A stretch of DNA of 64,000 nucleotides, taken from positions 18,476,001 to 18,540,000 of the forward strand of contig CM060733.1 in assembly GCA_030704615.1 (NCBI GenBank). Direction: 5' to 3'. The position numbers were made by a program, and so were the translations under genes. The notes beneath the pieces are model-generated. The model was not told the origin of the DNA, searched no databases, and saw only the letters and a program-made list of their open reading frames with translations. How positions within the stretch are numbered: the first letter of the stretch is position 1; each line of letters begins with the position of its first letter. Positions 41,274-53,165 of this stretch are shown piece by piece. This DNA is from Takakia lepidozioides (taxonomy: Eukaryota; Streptophyta; Takakiopsida; Takakiales; Takakiaceae).

Positions 41274-44200
41274 ATGGGGTCGGACAAGCCAAAGCGAAAG
41301 CGGAACGGCCCAAAAGATGATGATCCTGGTGAGCCCGATGGGGGCGACGTGTCACCAAAGCGGCCATTTGAGGAAGCGATGCAGGTTTCTGAAAATGAGG
41401 CTGCTCAAGAGCGGGAGGAGTCGGAGCCCGAGGAATCCTTGAGAGCTCCGACAGACCAACAGATGCCTCCCATGCCGGCAGCTTTTTGGGAAGGGTTGTT
41501 GGCGCAGTTTGGCGGGACGTTGAAAGACGTGTTGAAGGCGGCTAATGCCACTTCCGCTAAGGCAAAGTTTAAGGTGAAGCCTAAGGAACCCAACACCTTC
41601 GAGGGCGTCCGAAATCGGAAGGCACTCAACACCTGGCTCTTGGAGCTAGAGCAGTACTTCCGGGCGGCCAAGTTAAGTGACGAGGATCGGGTGGAAGTGG
41701 CTCCCACCTATTTGAGGGGCTATGCTCAACAATGGTGGCAGAAACGCCTTCACGACCGAGGTACAAGTCCGGAAACCTTGAACTGGAGTGGGTTCAAGGA
41801 ATTGATGAAGCGACAGTTTGTGCCCCTCAACGCGTCCTAGCTTGCCCGGGACAAGATGAGGAATTTGAAGCAAACAGATGACGTTCGGGGATATGTCCAG
41901 GCTTTCAATGTGCTGTTGCTCGAAGTCGCCGATATGACGGAATCAGAAATGGTCTTCAACTTTGTGGCGGGGTTGGCCCCATGGGCCAGGCGGAAGTTGG
42001 AGGAGAAGCCACCTAAGACTTTGAACGAGGCAATTGAGAGGGCTGAATGTTTCTCAGATGTCCCTAGGGGTGAAAGACAAGGCCGTACGGAGCTGAACCA
42101 CAAGAAGACCCGGCGGGAAGGTGACTCTTTCCGACCGGAAAAGAAGTGGGATAGGCCACGCGGCGACAACGGCATGTGGAAATCGAAGGGAGGGCCATCA
42201 CAAGTCAAGGCGGCACCCGGTGCTTCGAAAGGAAAAGCGGGTGGAGCGACCTATGGCGGACAGAAGGCAACCTTTGATGGAGTGTGTTTCAATTGTGGGG
42301 AGCCCGGGCACATGGCCAAGAAGTGCACGAAACCCCGGAAATTGAACATGACTCGGGCGACCACAGAGCTGTCGGAAGATACCATCAGTCGCTTGGTGGA
42401 AGCGGTGGTCGCCAGGACTTGCAAGGTAGGCAAATATTCTTGTGAGTTGTATCAGGAAACTGGCACATTGTGTAAAGGGAGTCACTTATTGTTCGTGGAT
42501 GGGATAATATCCGGAACTAATGTTTCATTGTTGGTGGACACAGGAGCGTCACACTCCTTCATGACACCGGCAACGGCACAAAAGCTGGGACTCCCGACAA
42601 CTGACATAGGGGCCTCTATTGAGGTGCGTTCTGCCAAAGGAGAACCGCAATTGGCGACGAGGTTGGCGTTCGATGTTCCTCTTCAACTGGGGAGTTGGGA
42701 GGGACGTGAGAACTTCACTGTCTGCGAGATCGATGGAGTGGATCTCATTTTGGGGATGACCTTTTTGAGCAAATCCAGAGTGGTCATAGATGGCCGCAAG
42801 AGGGTAGTCACACTGCCATGTTGGAATGGTGGCGAGGTCTTACGAGTTTCGGAAACGCCCAAACCCGTGGGAGGACGAATAAACCTTCTGTCAACAAGGG
42901 AGTGGGCCGTGGAGGAGGCACACGAGCCCCAGTTTTTGCTCTACATTAGAGAAGTGAAGGGAGAAGGCGATGGAGAGCCGAGCCCAGATTGGATCAAGGG
43001 GATTTTGGAGAAATACCATGATGTGATGCCGGAGGATTTGCCAAGCGGTTTGCCGCCGCGACGAGGAGTTGACCACAAGATTGAGGTGATACCGGGATCG
43101 GAACCGCCTGCCAAGGCGCCCTACCGGTTGAGCCACAGAGAGTTGGTCAAGCTGAAGACTCAGCTCAAGGATCTAATGTCAAAGGGGTACATCCGGCCGA
43201 GTAAGTCACCCTACGGAGCCCCGGTGCTATTTGTAGACAAGAAGGATGGGACGCTGCGGATGTGTGTCGATTACAGGACTCTGAATAAGGTGACTATCAT
43301 AAACCGGTACCCTTTGCCAAGGATCGACGACCTTTTCGATCGGTTGGCAGGAGCGAAGTATTTCAGCCGGATCGGTCTGCGCTCCGGCTATCATCAAATT
43401 CGAGTGGCAGAAAGAGATGAGGAGAAGACCGCGTGCAGGACAAGGAATGGTTCATATGAGTTCTTGGTGATGCCTTTTGGGCTCACCAATGCACCAGCGA
43501 CATTTAGCACGTTGATGAACAGCCTTTTCCAGGAGTGGTTGGATGACTTTGTGATAGTGTACATCGACAACATCTTGGTGTACTCGAAAACAAAGAAGGA
43601 GCACCTGGAGCACCTCAAAAGGGTGTTCCAGAATTTGCGGGAAGGGAAGCTGTATGCCAAAGCTTCAAAGTGCGAATTCGGGGTCACAAAAGTGGAGTTC
43701 TTGGGGCATGTGGTTACACAGGATGGGATCAGAATGGATGACAGGAAGGTGAGGGCCATCTTGGACTGGGAGCCTCCGACTTCGGTCCCGGGAGTACGAT
43801 CCTTCCTAGGACTCACCTCCTATTACCGGAAGTATGTGAGAAATTTCGCCAAGATTGCGGGGCCGCTGTCAGACCTTCTGTGTAAATCTAAAGTCTGGGC
43901 ATGGAACACCTTTTGTGGCCAAACTTTTGCTGAATTGAAGCAGCGGATGGCGGAAGCTCCAGTCTTGAAAATCCCGGAGTTCGATCGTCCGTTCAAGATA
44001 CATACAGATGCGTCGGACTTCGCGATTGGGGGTGTACTGATGCAAGATGGACGTCCAGTGGCTTACGAAAGTAAGAAACTGAACGAAGTGGAGCGACGGT
44101 GGCCGACGCACGAGAAAGAGATGAAGGCGATGGTGCACTGTCTTGAGCTTTGGTGCCACTATGTTGGTTCCAACCCAGTGAAGGTGTTCACGGACAATGT

Positions 44201-45827
44201 CACGGTGAAGTATTTTGCCACGCAGCCCAAGTTGTCCTCAAAACAACTTAGGTGGCAAGATATTTTGGCAGTGTTCGACGTGGATATCCAGTACAAACCG
44301 GGACGAGACAACGTGGTTGCCGATGCTTTAAATAGAAAGCAGCAACTCTTGTTGGTGTACAAGGGCGAGACGGCGCTCCAAAGGAAGATCCGAAAGGCTT
44401 GCCGGAAGGATGAGCTGGCGAAGTCCGTGATGCAGGACTTGAGGATGGGGGTTAAATCGCAGTTCCACTTGCAAAATGGACTGCTCCGGTAGAAGCAAAA
44501 GCGTCTCTACGTGCCAAAAGGAGGGATCAGAGATAGCCTCTTGAGAGAATGCCATGATAGCCCGCTTGCGGGCCACAGCGGAGCCAAGCGCACTGCGGCA
44601 TTCTTGAAGAAAGAGTATTTCTGGCCCAAACTGAGGGAGGAGGCAGAGGAGTATGTCAAGACATGCACCACATGCCAACAAAACCGGAGCGAGTACAAAA
44701 AGCAAGCGGGGCTGTTACAACCCTTGCCGATTCCAGAGGGGACTTGGGAAAGCGTCTCGATGGATTTCATGATTGCTATGCCGCTGTCAAAAGGATTCGA
44801 TGCAATCATGGTGGTGGTGGATAGGTTCAGTATAATGGGCCATTTCATCCCCTCCAAGGAGACGGCAACGGCGCAGGAGACAGAGCGACTTTACTTCGCC
44901 CACGTCTTAAAGCATCATGGAGTCCCGAAGGATATTGTCTCGGACCGCGATCCAAAGTTTACGAGTAAATTTTGGAGGGCACTTTGGAAGAAGATGGGGA
45001 CGAGGCTGAAGATGAGCACCGCCTTCCGACCTATGACCGACGGCCAAACAGAAAGAGTGAATTCCGTAGTGAAGCAGATCTTGCGGAATTACGTGTCGGC
45101 AGACCAAACAGACTGGGTGGAACACTTAGACGCGGCAGAGTTCTGTTATAATAACACAGAACACTCCGCAACGGGAGTTTCCCCTTTCGTATTGGTCTAT
45201 GGAAAAGCACCTCTGGTGCCAACAAGTTGGGCCGCCCAGGACGTTGAGGAACCGGCAGTAGCGGCGGTACTGGAAGAACGCGAGCGTTTGTTGAAGCTCG
45301 CAAAGTACAACATTGCCAAAGCTAGGAAACGGTATGAAAGGCAGACGAATCAGAAGCGGAGGGAGGTGAAGTTTGAGGCAGGCACGGAGGTCTGGTTGAA
45401 CATCAAGAATTTCCGACTACCTCCGAAAGTGAGTCCGAAGTTCGTACCTCCGAATGCGGGATCCTTTCGCATTCGGAAGGTTATGAATGAGGATGTGTAT
45501 GAATTGGAGCTGCTGGCAAACAGCAAGGTGCACCCAGTATTCCATGTCTCCCTTTTGAAGCCTTACTTCAAAGATGAAGCGCGTCCGAATCGGCATCAAG
45601 TGTTGCGTCCGCCACCTATGCTGTTGGATCATGAAAATGAACTTGAGTACGAGGTGGAGGCAATATTTAAGTCGAGGAGGTTCAAGAACCGAGAAACGGA
45701 GTATCTCGTCAAATGGAAGGGCTATCATTATGTGGAGGCATCTTGGGTGCGTGCCTCAGAAATGGGAAACGCATCCGAGGCGGTTGCAGCTTTCGAAGGG
45801 CGACCTCAAAAGTGGAAGAAGCGTTGA
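41274..45827 (+). pseudogene. gag-pol: Chromovirus gag-pol polyprotein with two stops and RT active-site changes
   Basis: One phase runs from ATG 41274 to 45827 (about 1517 codons), broken only by TAG at 41838-41840 in gag and TAG at 44490-44492 before integrase. Order: capsid (WLLELEQYFRAAKL, YAQQWWQKRL), one zinc knuckle [14 protein letters not shown], protease DTGASHSFM, then reverse transcriptase, RNase H ([30 protein letters not shown]), integrase (HHCC, then D-D-E with TDGQTERVN) and a C-terminal chromodomain (YEVEAIF, YLVKWKGY, SWV). In reverse transcriptase motif A reads [11 protein letters not shown], with G in place of the catalytic D (43374-43376), and motif C reads YIDN instead of YIDD (43569-43571). 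The element is therefore dead. The chromodomain in intact relatives directs insertion to marked chromatin. Confidence 0.92.
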
Positions 45828-46730
45828 TGGGGGACATCAACCTTGGAGCGTGGGGGAGGAAATGCATGCTTAGCCCGGCTTAGCTAGCTTAGGAATCCGA
45901 TTGCAAAAACTATTGTACAAAACGTGCTATAAATGAAATGGCTTCCAAATGTTGTGCGTCCTATTTTGTTTGGAATGGTGATGCACGGTATGGTTGGCTA
46001 GTGTGTAGAACGCATGCTAGCTTATAAAAGTGGGAGAGGTAAATTGGGTTAATCGTGTGTTTGCGTAGTGCCGAAATCGGGTGACCCCCATCCAAGGGAC
46101 AAGGAAACTTGCGCCTTTTTTGGGAGTTCACGTGCTAGTGCACACCTAGCGCGTGCGCATACTATAACTGCGCTACCGAGGGGGTTACCTTGTAGTGCGG
46201 GCTAACGCGGAAGCTACGTGCTTCCGTTCACGTACTATAATCGTGTAGCCTCGGGACGAAGTCGTAGTGCGGCTTCGGCGTGTTCCCGTACCTCAGGCCA
46301 GCATTCCAAGGCGGACCCAATTGTAGTGATTGGGGCGCACGGTTGGTTCAAGGTTATCTTCCTAGTCAAAGAGGGTTCCAGGTGAACCCTTGCTCAAGGT
46401 GATGCCAAAAGTGGCATCATGAGCGATCGCAAGCAATGTTGTTGCAGTAAGGCGATTCGATCCTCGGGGAGGATCGTTCCTTGGCCTTGAAGTAGGCCAA
46501 GAAGAGTGCACTGGGAGGAGCTGGAGAGGCTCCACCTTTGGCCGGGACTTGGAGGAAGTCGGCCGAACTAGCTAGTGGAGAGTAGAGTCAAGTGTGGGGT
46601 TTGGTTCTTTGCAATGGGACGCCATGGTGTGGAAACAAACTCCTTGATGTGGGACGCCACAACTTGGATGTTCGTTTCTACAAAATGGACAAGTCGATGA
46701 GGACATCGACTCCCTGTTGGTAGGGGTGTG
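45828..46730 (+). other. Element 2 3' untranslated region
   Basis: About 900 bp between the pol stop and the 3' LTR, without a coding frame. The last bases TTGGTAGGGGTGTG are purine-rich and may serve as a polypurine tract. A pair of GTAGTGCGG(G/C)-type repeats with TACTATAA motifs occupies about 46150-46280. Confidence 0.6.
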
Positions 46731-47178
46731 TGTCGCGGCCCTTTGCCTTGAGGGCAGGGGGTCGGGACACATGAGGGGCTGCCCCTGTGGTGGGGGCAGC
46801 GGCAGCGATAGGTATGGGGGGGCTGAAGCACCCTTGAGTGCCCAAGGCACTCAAGGAGGCGGAGGCGCTCACTAGGTGGAGCCCCGCACACCGGGTTGCG
46901 GTGGGGGTGGCTCCACAAGGGGTGGTGGTAGCTTAGCGGGACTTAGTGGGGGTGGCATAGGACTCACCATGGGGGAGTCGTGGTGGAGTCTTGGGACTCA
47001 TCACGGTCCATAGGGGCCGTGGTGAGTGGGCCAAGACTCACCGCGACTCATCACCGGGAGTCGAGGGTTTTCGTGGTGGTTCGCCATAAATGGCATGGCT
47101 GGTTGTGAAACCCCCGCGGACAGCTACAGAAGTATATATAAGGGGAGTAGTGACCCTGAGAACGGTGCAAGCCCGTTG
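46731..47178 (+). repeat. Element 2 3' LTR, truncated
   Basis: It matches 40492-40957 with small indels (for example near 46970-46990) and ends at GCCCGTTG. The last 261 bp of the LTR are absent and LINE sequence follows directly. Confidence 0.9.
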
Positions 47179-47490
47179 ATTTTCTTCCTTCTTTAAGATT
47201 GTTGGGTTGAGCTTGAAGTATCCCCACACTCTGGAGTAAGATCTAGGAGGAGTGATTGAGGTGGCCACCTCCGCATGATCAAAATCTGGAAGAATCGGGC
47301 CTTGAGGGAGGCATTGCGACCAGGATAAAGGTGAATGGGAGCAGTACACTCGATCCAACCTGGCCATGTTGAGGTTGGGGGGGAGCCTCATGTTTGACCA
47401 AGTAAACTTCAAACTATCGGCTGTAGCAGCAAAAACATCCAAAAACATCAAATCTTTATTATAAAGGACATTGGTTCTTGTATACTACCT
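47179..47490 (-). pseudogene. L1-type LINE ORF2: C-terminal half of endonuclease
   Basis: The minus frame from about 47451 (MFLDVFAATADSLKFTWSN, MARLDRVYCS, PDFDHAEVA) is the end of an APE-type endonuclease, with the conserved ARLDR and DH patterns. It runs into the chromovirus at 47179, and its phase continues exactly at 40491. The N-terminal half is missing, with a stop about 47490, so the LINE is 5'-truncated, as is common. Confidence 0.78.
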
Positions 47491-49149
47491 ACGAGACCTG
47501 TATAACATAACAATTTTTTCGCAAATTGGATGAACTATAAGAATGCTATGGACTTTTGAATCACAAACACTATTTTGTCATCGGCACAGTTTTTTGTGCT
47601 ATGGACTCTAAAAAACATATCTAAGTGTAACCAATTTTGTAAGGCCAAAAAGCCATTTGGTAGAAATTGTGCAATGTTTCAATGGGTGAAAGCAGTTTGA
47701 AAATCTATCAAATTTTGACCAAGCTATGGACTTTTTTATACACCCAAAAACAAGCGTTTTTCATTTGTCCATAGCATATTGTCTTTTGGGTCTTTGGGGA
47801 ATAATCTTTTACTGACAAATTTACAAACATATAATCTAGGATGGCTAGGTGGTATATGGACAAATGGTCATAGATTCTAAGATTTGATTCCTAAAAGTTT
47901 TTTCCAATTAAAGATTAAATTTTATAATAAATAATATCTATAATATTTGGGGTTAGACTAAAGATGTTAAGTATAATATTGTCTAAGGTAGTGGCATCTA
48001 GAAGTGTGCGTTGCCTTATTCTGTCCCCTATTTTTGTTTAATGAAGTTACTATTTTCATCCCAATAATGTGCACTTTTGCGATGGAGGCAGCTCAAGGTT
48101 AATTACTGCTTTGGATTAGGTACAATATGGGGTGTTTTGGAGTATAAGGGGCTTAATTAATGGTGGATTAGTGGAGCTAATTATACAGCCGCTTAGTGAT
48201 TTTTATTTCAAATTCCTCGTTCATTTTTTAAAGTGGAGGCGGCTGTTTTGGGACAATGGCCAGCCAGGCATGAATGCAATGGTTCACTTTATATGGTGCT
48301 ACAATACACACATTTTATCATGCTTCAATTTGCGGGAGAATTGGAAATGAGGGAGCCGTGGACTCTTCCAGCTGTGTATGAGGGGTCTGCTCATTTAGGG
48401 TTCTGAGATTGACATGTATGAGGAGTTGTAGGTCAACTCAGGGCAGACTTAGGGGTCCTACTTGATACGTGTATGGTCAGATTTTCTAGAGGTCGTCATC
48501 CGTGCAGGGAAAGTTTTGGGGAATTCCGCTTTGGGAGGCAGCTACTTCTGGGCCCACACATTGCCTGATTTTGGTAATTTTTGGGGAAAGGTATAGGTAC
48601 ACACCTTGTGCACTCAGGGGGGAATATATGGCATTACAGGAGGGACCTATTGAGCAGAAGTGGGATAATATGTTACTTTGACTTTGATAATTCATACATA
48701 ATACATCCGCGATTGGAAAATTATGTGCTTTGCACAAGTGATTGTTAGTTCATTTGCTATTCTGCTCATATAATTTTCGTGACACTGCACCCTTTGGAGC
48801 AGTGCACACCGCTTAAAAGCACACTTCTAGATACCACTACCTTATCTTTACAAGAATCAAACTGAAAAAACATGCTTTAAAAATAAAATAAAATAAATAA
48901 AAATGAAAAACGTCTCATGGACGTCACCATCTGCCAAAAGTGAGACACCCTATCCTGCAACTACCCGACGATGATCACAAATCCACGGAAATTAGTGTAA
49001 ATCCACGATAATGGGACCAACACTTTGAAGTGCTGGAACGTGAGCCTGGGGCAGGCTCATAGGCTCGTGGGGCTAGCTGGCTCACATTCTAGCATTCCCC
49101 AAGCATGTATTTTCTATCAGGTCACTTGATATATATGTATCAAATCACC
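47491..49149. other. Anonymous AT-rich stretch
   Basis: No gene or clear repeat apart from a GTGAGCC foldback at 49030-49105. Scattered short frames have no motif. Confidence 0.5.
49030..49105. repeat. Short foldback TGCTGGAACGTGAGCC ... GGCTCACATTCTAGCA
   Basis: The two arms pair over 16 bases with two mismatches around a 40-bp GGCTC-rich loop. Related ends occur near 28.89 and 30.12 kb. Confidence 0.6.
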
Positions 49150-49245
49150 TATAGGGCCCACCCCCGAAAGGGGGCAGTAGCCGTAAGGCGAAACGACTCT
49201 TAGTTACGCCGGCTTTGGCCGGAGTCTTCTCTCTCTATGTATCCA
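49150..49245 (+). mobile_element. SINE 3' fragment
   Basis: GGCAGTAGCCGTAAGGCGAA and AGTTACGCCGGCTTTGGCCG parallel the 3' half of the neighbouring minus-strand SINE (GGCAGTAGCC, GGTGAAGAGAC, AGTTACGCTCCCTTCGGGAG). The tRNA-like head is missing. Confidence 0.6.
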
Positions 49246-49297
49246 TTAACATACTATAGTCAGTTCAAATAATCCCTTCAAGTCTCAATATCTTTCT

Positions 49298-49480
49298 ATC
49301 TATATATATATATATATGACGCCTCCCGAAGGGAGCGTAACTTATGGTGTCTCTTCACCACAATGGCTACTGCCTTCAGCTGAAAGGTGGACACCTTCAT
49401 GACACACTAAACCGTGGTTTGAACCCACAGCCACATCCAACGTGGTATGTGCCCATTACCAGGCTACATGCTGGTTGTCT
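49298..49480 (-). mobile_element. tRNA-derived SINE
   Basis: Minus strand: TGTAGCCTGGTAATGGGC (49468-49451) is an A-box-like sequence and GGGTTCAAACC (49426-49416) a B box at normal spacing. The body follows (GGTGTCCACCTTTCAGCTG, GGCAGTAGCC, AGTTACGCTCCCTTCGGGAG) and ends in an (AT)n tail at about 49298-49316. The fragment at 49150-49245 is a second member in the opposite orientation, tail to tail. Confidence 0.65.
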
Positions 49481-49854
49481 CTATCAATATACATAACAAT
49501 CACCATTCTTGCCAAACACATGAAATTTGATGGCTCATGTCAAACTCCAATCTCACAAAAGATAAATATAACTTTCACATTGAATGCAAGTACACCCTAA
49601 GTGGATGGAAATGCCATCCATCATTAGGGAAGAGAGAATCCAAAATCTAACACTTTACCTCTTTGAGAACAAAATCTCCGAAGTCCATATACATTTCATT
49701 CAATGCTTCTTTTTTATTTTGGATGATATTTAGATTTTTGAACATTATAGAAGTTGGAGCCGGACAAAGATGACTTGTTACATTGTCAAATTTCAAACTT
49801 AGTGATCAAGCTCCTAATTTTTGTGGCACTTGTAGTTTATTTATCAATCATGTC

Positions 49855-50425
49855 AGAAGTCGAAGGAGCTAGGGGAGAATGTCAATTTCCAAGCAATCTA
49901 CAGAATTGAAGGCCACATATTTTAAAAGAAGCATTCTTTTGGAATGTTCGTATTCCAAAGAACGATCTACATGTATCGAAATTGACTCAATTTTTAACGT
50001 TGGATTGGTCATCATTAACATGCTTCGTCTGTTGGCGTGCGGATCGACATCATAATTACCGATATCAATAAATGGATGATTGACAACAGCAATATCAGAC
50101 GCGATATGAAAGAGACGCAGTACAATTTGCACCCCTATCATAGACACGATGCACGTGACTGATCCAACAAGTGAACACTGTTATGTTACACCTAAAGAAA
50201 TCATATGCGCAATTGCATATCTCATGGAATGTCAAGCTCATAACTAGGTGAACAAATTAATGATTCTTGTGGCACCAATGAACAGAATATAAGATTGCAA
50301 TTTGTTCATTACCAACCATCCCGCAAAGCTCAAATTTAAGAAGTTGGGAGAGAGACAACAACTTCCAAGCTCAATTTGCAAATTGAAGGCAACACAACTT
50401 TTGAAAGAAGCGTCTACAATGGAAA
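49855..50425 (+). repeat. Old direct duplication
   Basis: GGGAGAATGTCAATTTCCAAGC...AATTGAAGGCCACATA (49870-49925) matches GGGAGAGAGACAACAACTTC...AATTGAAGGCAACACA (50347-50395) at perhaps 75 percent, with similar flanks. No gene is seen between. Confidence 0.45.
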
Positions 50426-50584
50426 TTTGAGATGTATTGGCTATTATGTTAGGTGAACCATGCCATTAGGCTTACAACTAGTTGGGTAGGATTATAAGTA
50501 TCTTTACATCCACTACATATAATATCAATTGTTATTGTTATTCACTACAATATTGTCTCTGAATCTAGGATCAATGGGGGGGGG

Positions 50585-50880
50585 TTTGTGTAGCCTCTCA
50601 TTTTAAGATAATAGGGTCTTCAATGAGCACGTGCGATGTGTCCGGTGGGCCCCGCGCACGGACGCCCGGCTCCGCCCGCCTCGCCCGCCGCTGCGCGCAA
50701 TCGCCCAACGCGCCCGCGCGGCCAGTCCCCCGCCCATGAGTCCGTTGCCCTCCAGTCTGCTAGTCCGCCAGTCTGCCCGCCAGTCCGCTGGTTAGTCCCC
50801 TGCCATCCAGTCCGCTGACGACGCAGGATCTCCACCATCCATTCCCATAACCCATCCGAGCCCTCCATTTTTAGGGCTGC
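50585..50880 (-). repeat. Inverted partner of the 6.2-6.5 kb GC-rich repeat
   Basis: The reverse complement begins GCAGCCCTAAAAATGGAGGG and ends ATTATCTTAAAATGAGAGGC, as in 6217-6540. The GGACTGG tandem is shorter here. Confidence 0.7.
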
Positions 50881-51026
50881 AATTCAAACCTTTATCCCTG
50901 CCGCCTGCCACTTGCCAGCAGCCGCGAACGTGCGCACTGTTTTCCTGGCACATTGTCGATCGTGTCCTGGGTACTGTGGCGCGTTTCTTGCATGTTCATA
51001 AGCGTGTCTTTTGTACTGTATAGGGC

Positions 51027-51643
51027 ATGGACGTGGAAGCAAAACCCGATGATATATTGATCACAGAAAACCCGCTTATACGGCCTCTTCGACAATGTTT
51101 GCAAACAGCAAAACCAAGACCCTTCAACAGGAAGGATCTCCATTGGAAGAGTGAGACGCAATATGGGTTTATGGGTGTGCGAGTGAATGTTGAAAAGGCC
51201 TGCATACCTTGGGATAGAGTTGGTGACTTTGTCCTGGGAGATGAGAATTTGGAGGACTACCCCACTTAGTTTTGGGTGAATGTCCATTCTAAAGTAAAAC
51301 CCGGCTCACGAAAAGCGCCCAGAGCCAACACATTCATGTCCAGTATTATGTGGGCACCATCCTCAGTCATTTTGACGTTTCATTGCATGTCTGTTTCCAT
51401 TTTTTGTTTCACGAGTTCTTTGATTTTATGCTTCCTCAAGTCGTTGGATATCGATTTTTGAATTTTCTGTCCAGGTATCAATGCTACTATGGTCCTGATG
51501 ACAAGCGCACCAACAAGGCAATAGTGGAGGATCCAAAACAGAAGCGTGGAGGACCACTTGTGGGTGCTGGAACATCTTGCCCTCATAAAGGCCCAAGGAG
51601 AAAGAAGTCGGAGTATGGTGTTGGAGGACAGTCTGGGACTTAA
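51027..51643 (+). pseudogene. Unidentified coding fragment, possibly an N-terminal transposase piece
   Basis: An ATG at 51027 opens an 80-codon frame with convincing protein composition (ENPLIRPLRQCLQTAKPRPF, VGDFVLGDENLEDYPT). After TTTTCTGTCCAG (about 51476) another protein-like stretch begins (YQCYYGPDDKRTNKAIVEDP, KGPRRKKSEYG), so an intron of about 200 bp is plausible. The open frame runs into the LTR at 51632. It could be the N-terminal part of a MULE-type or host gene disrupted by that insertion. I do not recognise a domain. Confidence 0.4.
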
Positions 51644-52556
51644 ACACTTTTACTAGATCTGTGGGGTACCCTTAATTTTTGCACAGACTGAGACCAACAG
51701 GAGCCTTAGGGATGACAGCAGCGCACTTTAGGGGGGGTTACACAGCTCGTCACAGCCAACACAGCCCGTCACAGCCAACACAGCTCGTCATAGCCAACAC
51801 AGCCCGTCACAGTCCGACACAGTCCGACACAGCCGACACAGCCAGTCACAGCTTGACACAGCTGACACAGTCCAACACAGTCGCACAGCCAGTCAAAGCT
51901 TGACACAGCTGTCACGACCATAGGGAACGGATAGCAGGACAGGGAACGACTGTGGGGAACAACATTTGCGAATGGAACATGTTAGTTCACGGGTGACGGT
52001 TAGTGAGGGAAACGGTTAGAACAACGGGTAGGAAGATAAAGCGAGGAGCGAGGAGTGGAAAATGATCACTTCTTGGGGGAACTTCGGATATCACTGGGGG
52101 AAATGAGGCAGAGAGCGTATCTCTTAGTAGAAAGAGGGAGAGCACGGAGTAGGAGGAGGATCTATTGATGCTTAATGAATGCAGGCAGTAGAATTGTAAT
52201 GTATAGCAGATTAGAGACTCCATGGCTTCAGCGTGATACTTGATAGATATTAATCTGATACACACTTCATACTCACACTGTGTAGAGAGATCTGAGTGAA
52301 GTTGTGGAATGAATGGATGAGTTGATGGAATCCGATAGATTGATGAAGCAAACTGATACTTAATTACCAGCAGTAAGGTAACTAGCTAACATGAATGCAG
52401 GAAGGAAAACAAATAGGAAACACCCCCATGATACATTAGCTGTAGGTCATGACTGATTGTTCTGAGCGGGCTGAGTACTTAGAGATTTCCAACTCTTCTA
52501 TCTTGGAGTTTCCGCCTCGGATAGCGAAGGGATGGGTGAGTAAAAGCCGCGCGACA
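51632..52556 (+). repeat. Element 3 LTR, first copy
   Basis: It starts (A/T)GTCTGGGACTTA and ends AAAGCCGCGCGACA, followed by TTTGGCGACCATACTGGGGA. It includes CACAGCC satellite-like repeats at 51740-51915. Confidence 0.8.
51740..51915 (+). repeat. CACAGCC-type tandem repeats in LTR
   Basis: CACAGCC(A/C)(A)CACAGC(C/T)CGT units of 8-17 bp repeat about 15 times. The second LTR has a longer version at 56126-56335. Confidence 0.85.
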
Positions 52557-52576
52557 TTTGGCGACCATACTGGGGA
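52557..52576 (+). promoter_or_regulatory. Element 3 primer-binding site (copy 1)
   Basis: TGGCGACCATACTGGGGA after TT is the position and form of Tat-type primer sites. The priming tRNA is not assigned. Confidence 0.6.
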
Positions 52577-52619
52577 ACTGGGTCATGAACAACCAGATGT
52601 GACAGGCATCAGGTGGGAT

Positions 52620-53144
52620 CATGGTGGTTGGAGAATTAAATAATTTGATGTGAATCAAATTTCTTGTGAAACTGAGAAGGAAAGATTGTCCAAACGATTC
52701 TTCCAGAGGTTTTTGGAATTGCCAGACGGTTGTAAAGAAAACATTCTTAAGAGAGTGCATGATGCTGACCCTGAGTGGGGTCTGGAGAAAGGAGTGATAA
52801 AGATTTATCAGGTGGCCTGTAGAGGAAGAGCACGTTGGTTACCAACATTGGTTTATGTGATAGCATTGCTATCCATTAAGCGAGTAGAGTTTGAAGGCTG
52901 GGAGGAAAGAAAGGTGAATGTTTATACTCATATGCATGAAGAGCTTGTACTGGTAAAGAATTGGATTCCAAAGGATATTTTGTGGATCAAACTCACACCA
53001 AGAATAGCTTTCCAGACTTGTTTGCCATATGGTTATATGGTAACGGAGACTTCAAGTATAGCCAAGGGTGCATTGAAGCTTGAAAGAAACCCAGGCATAT
53101 ACGAGAGATATTACAGAAGAGAGTTTTGGTTATTGCCACATTAA
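52620..53144 (+). pseudogene. Element 3 gag N-terminal region (copy 1)
   Basis: From a stop at about 52639 an open frame continues to 53144 (LSKRFFQRFLELPDGCKENI, CRGRARWLPTLVYVIALLSI, KNWIPKDILWIKLTPRIAFQ). The matching frame in copy 2 (57049-57540) is interrupted by several one-base shifts. No ATG is at the left edge. It resembles the long N-terminal gag-associated region found in Tat and Athila elements, with no catalytic motif. Confidence 0.6.
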
Positions 53145-53165
53145 AAGAAATGAAAGACATGGGAC

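Larger units (their letters stand above)
40492..47178 (+). mobile_element. Ty3/gypsy chromovirus (element 2) nested in the LINE
   Basis: It has a 727-bp 5' LTR, a tRNA-iMet-type primer site, a single gag-pol frame with chromodomain, and a 3' LTR truncated after 448 bp. LINE sequence resumes on both sides in the same strand and reading phase, which fixes the insertion order: LINE first, chromovirus second. The expected 5-bp target duplication (TGTTT on the left) is missing on the right because the end of the 3' LTR is deleted. The two LTRs differ by several substitutions and indels, so it is older than element 1. Confidence 0.92.

Noticed and set aside
47038-47178. End of the endonuclease ORF running into GC-rich sequence as a fusion protein
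   Set aside because: Below 47179 the frame is translating the chromovirus LTR. The apparent fusion is accidental.
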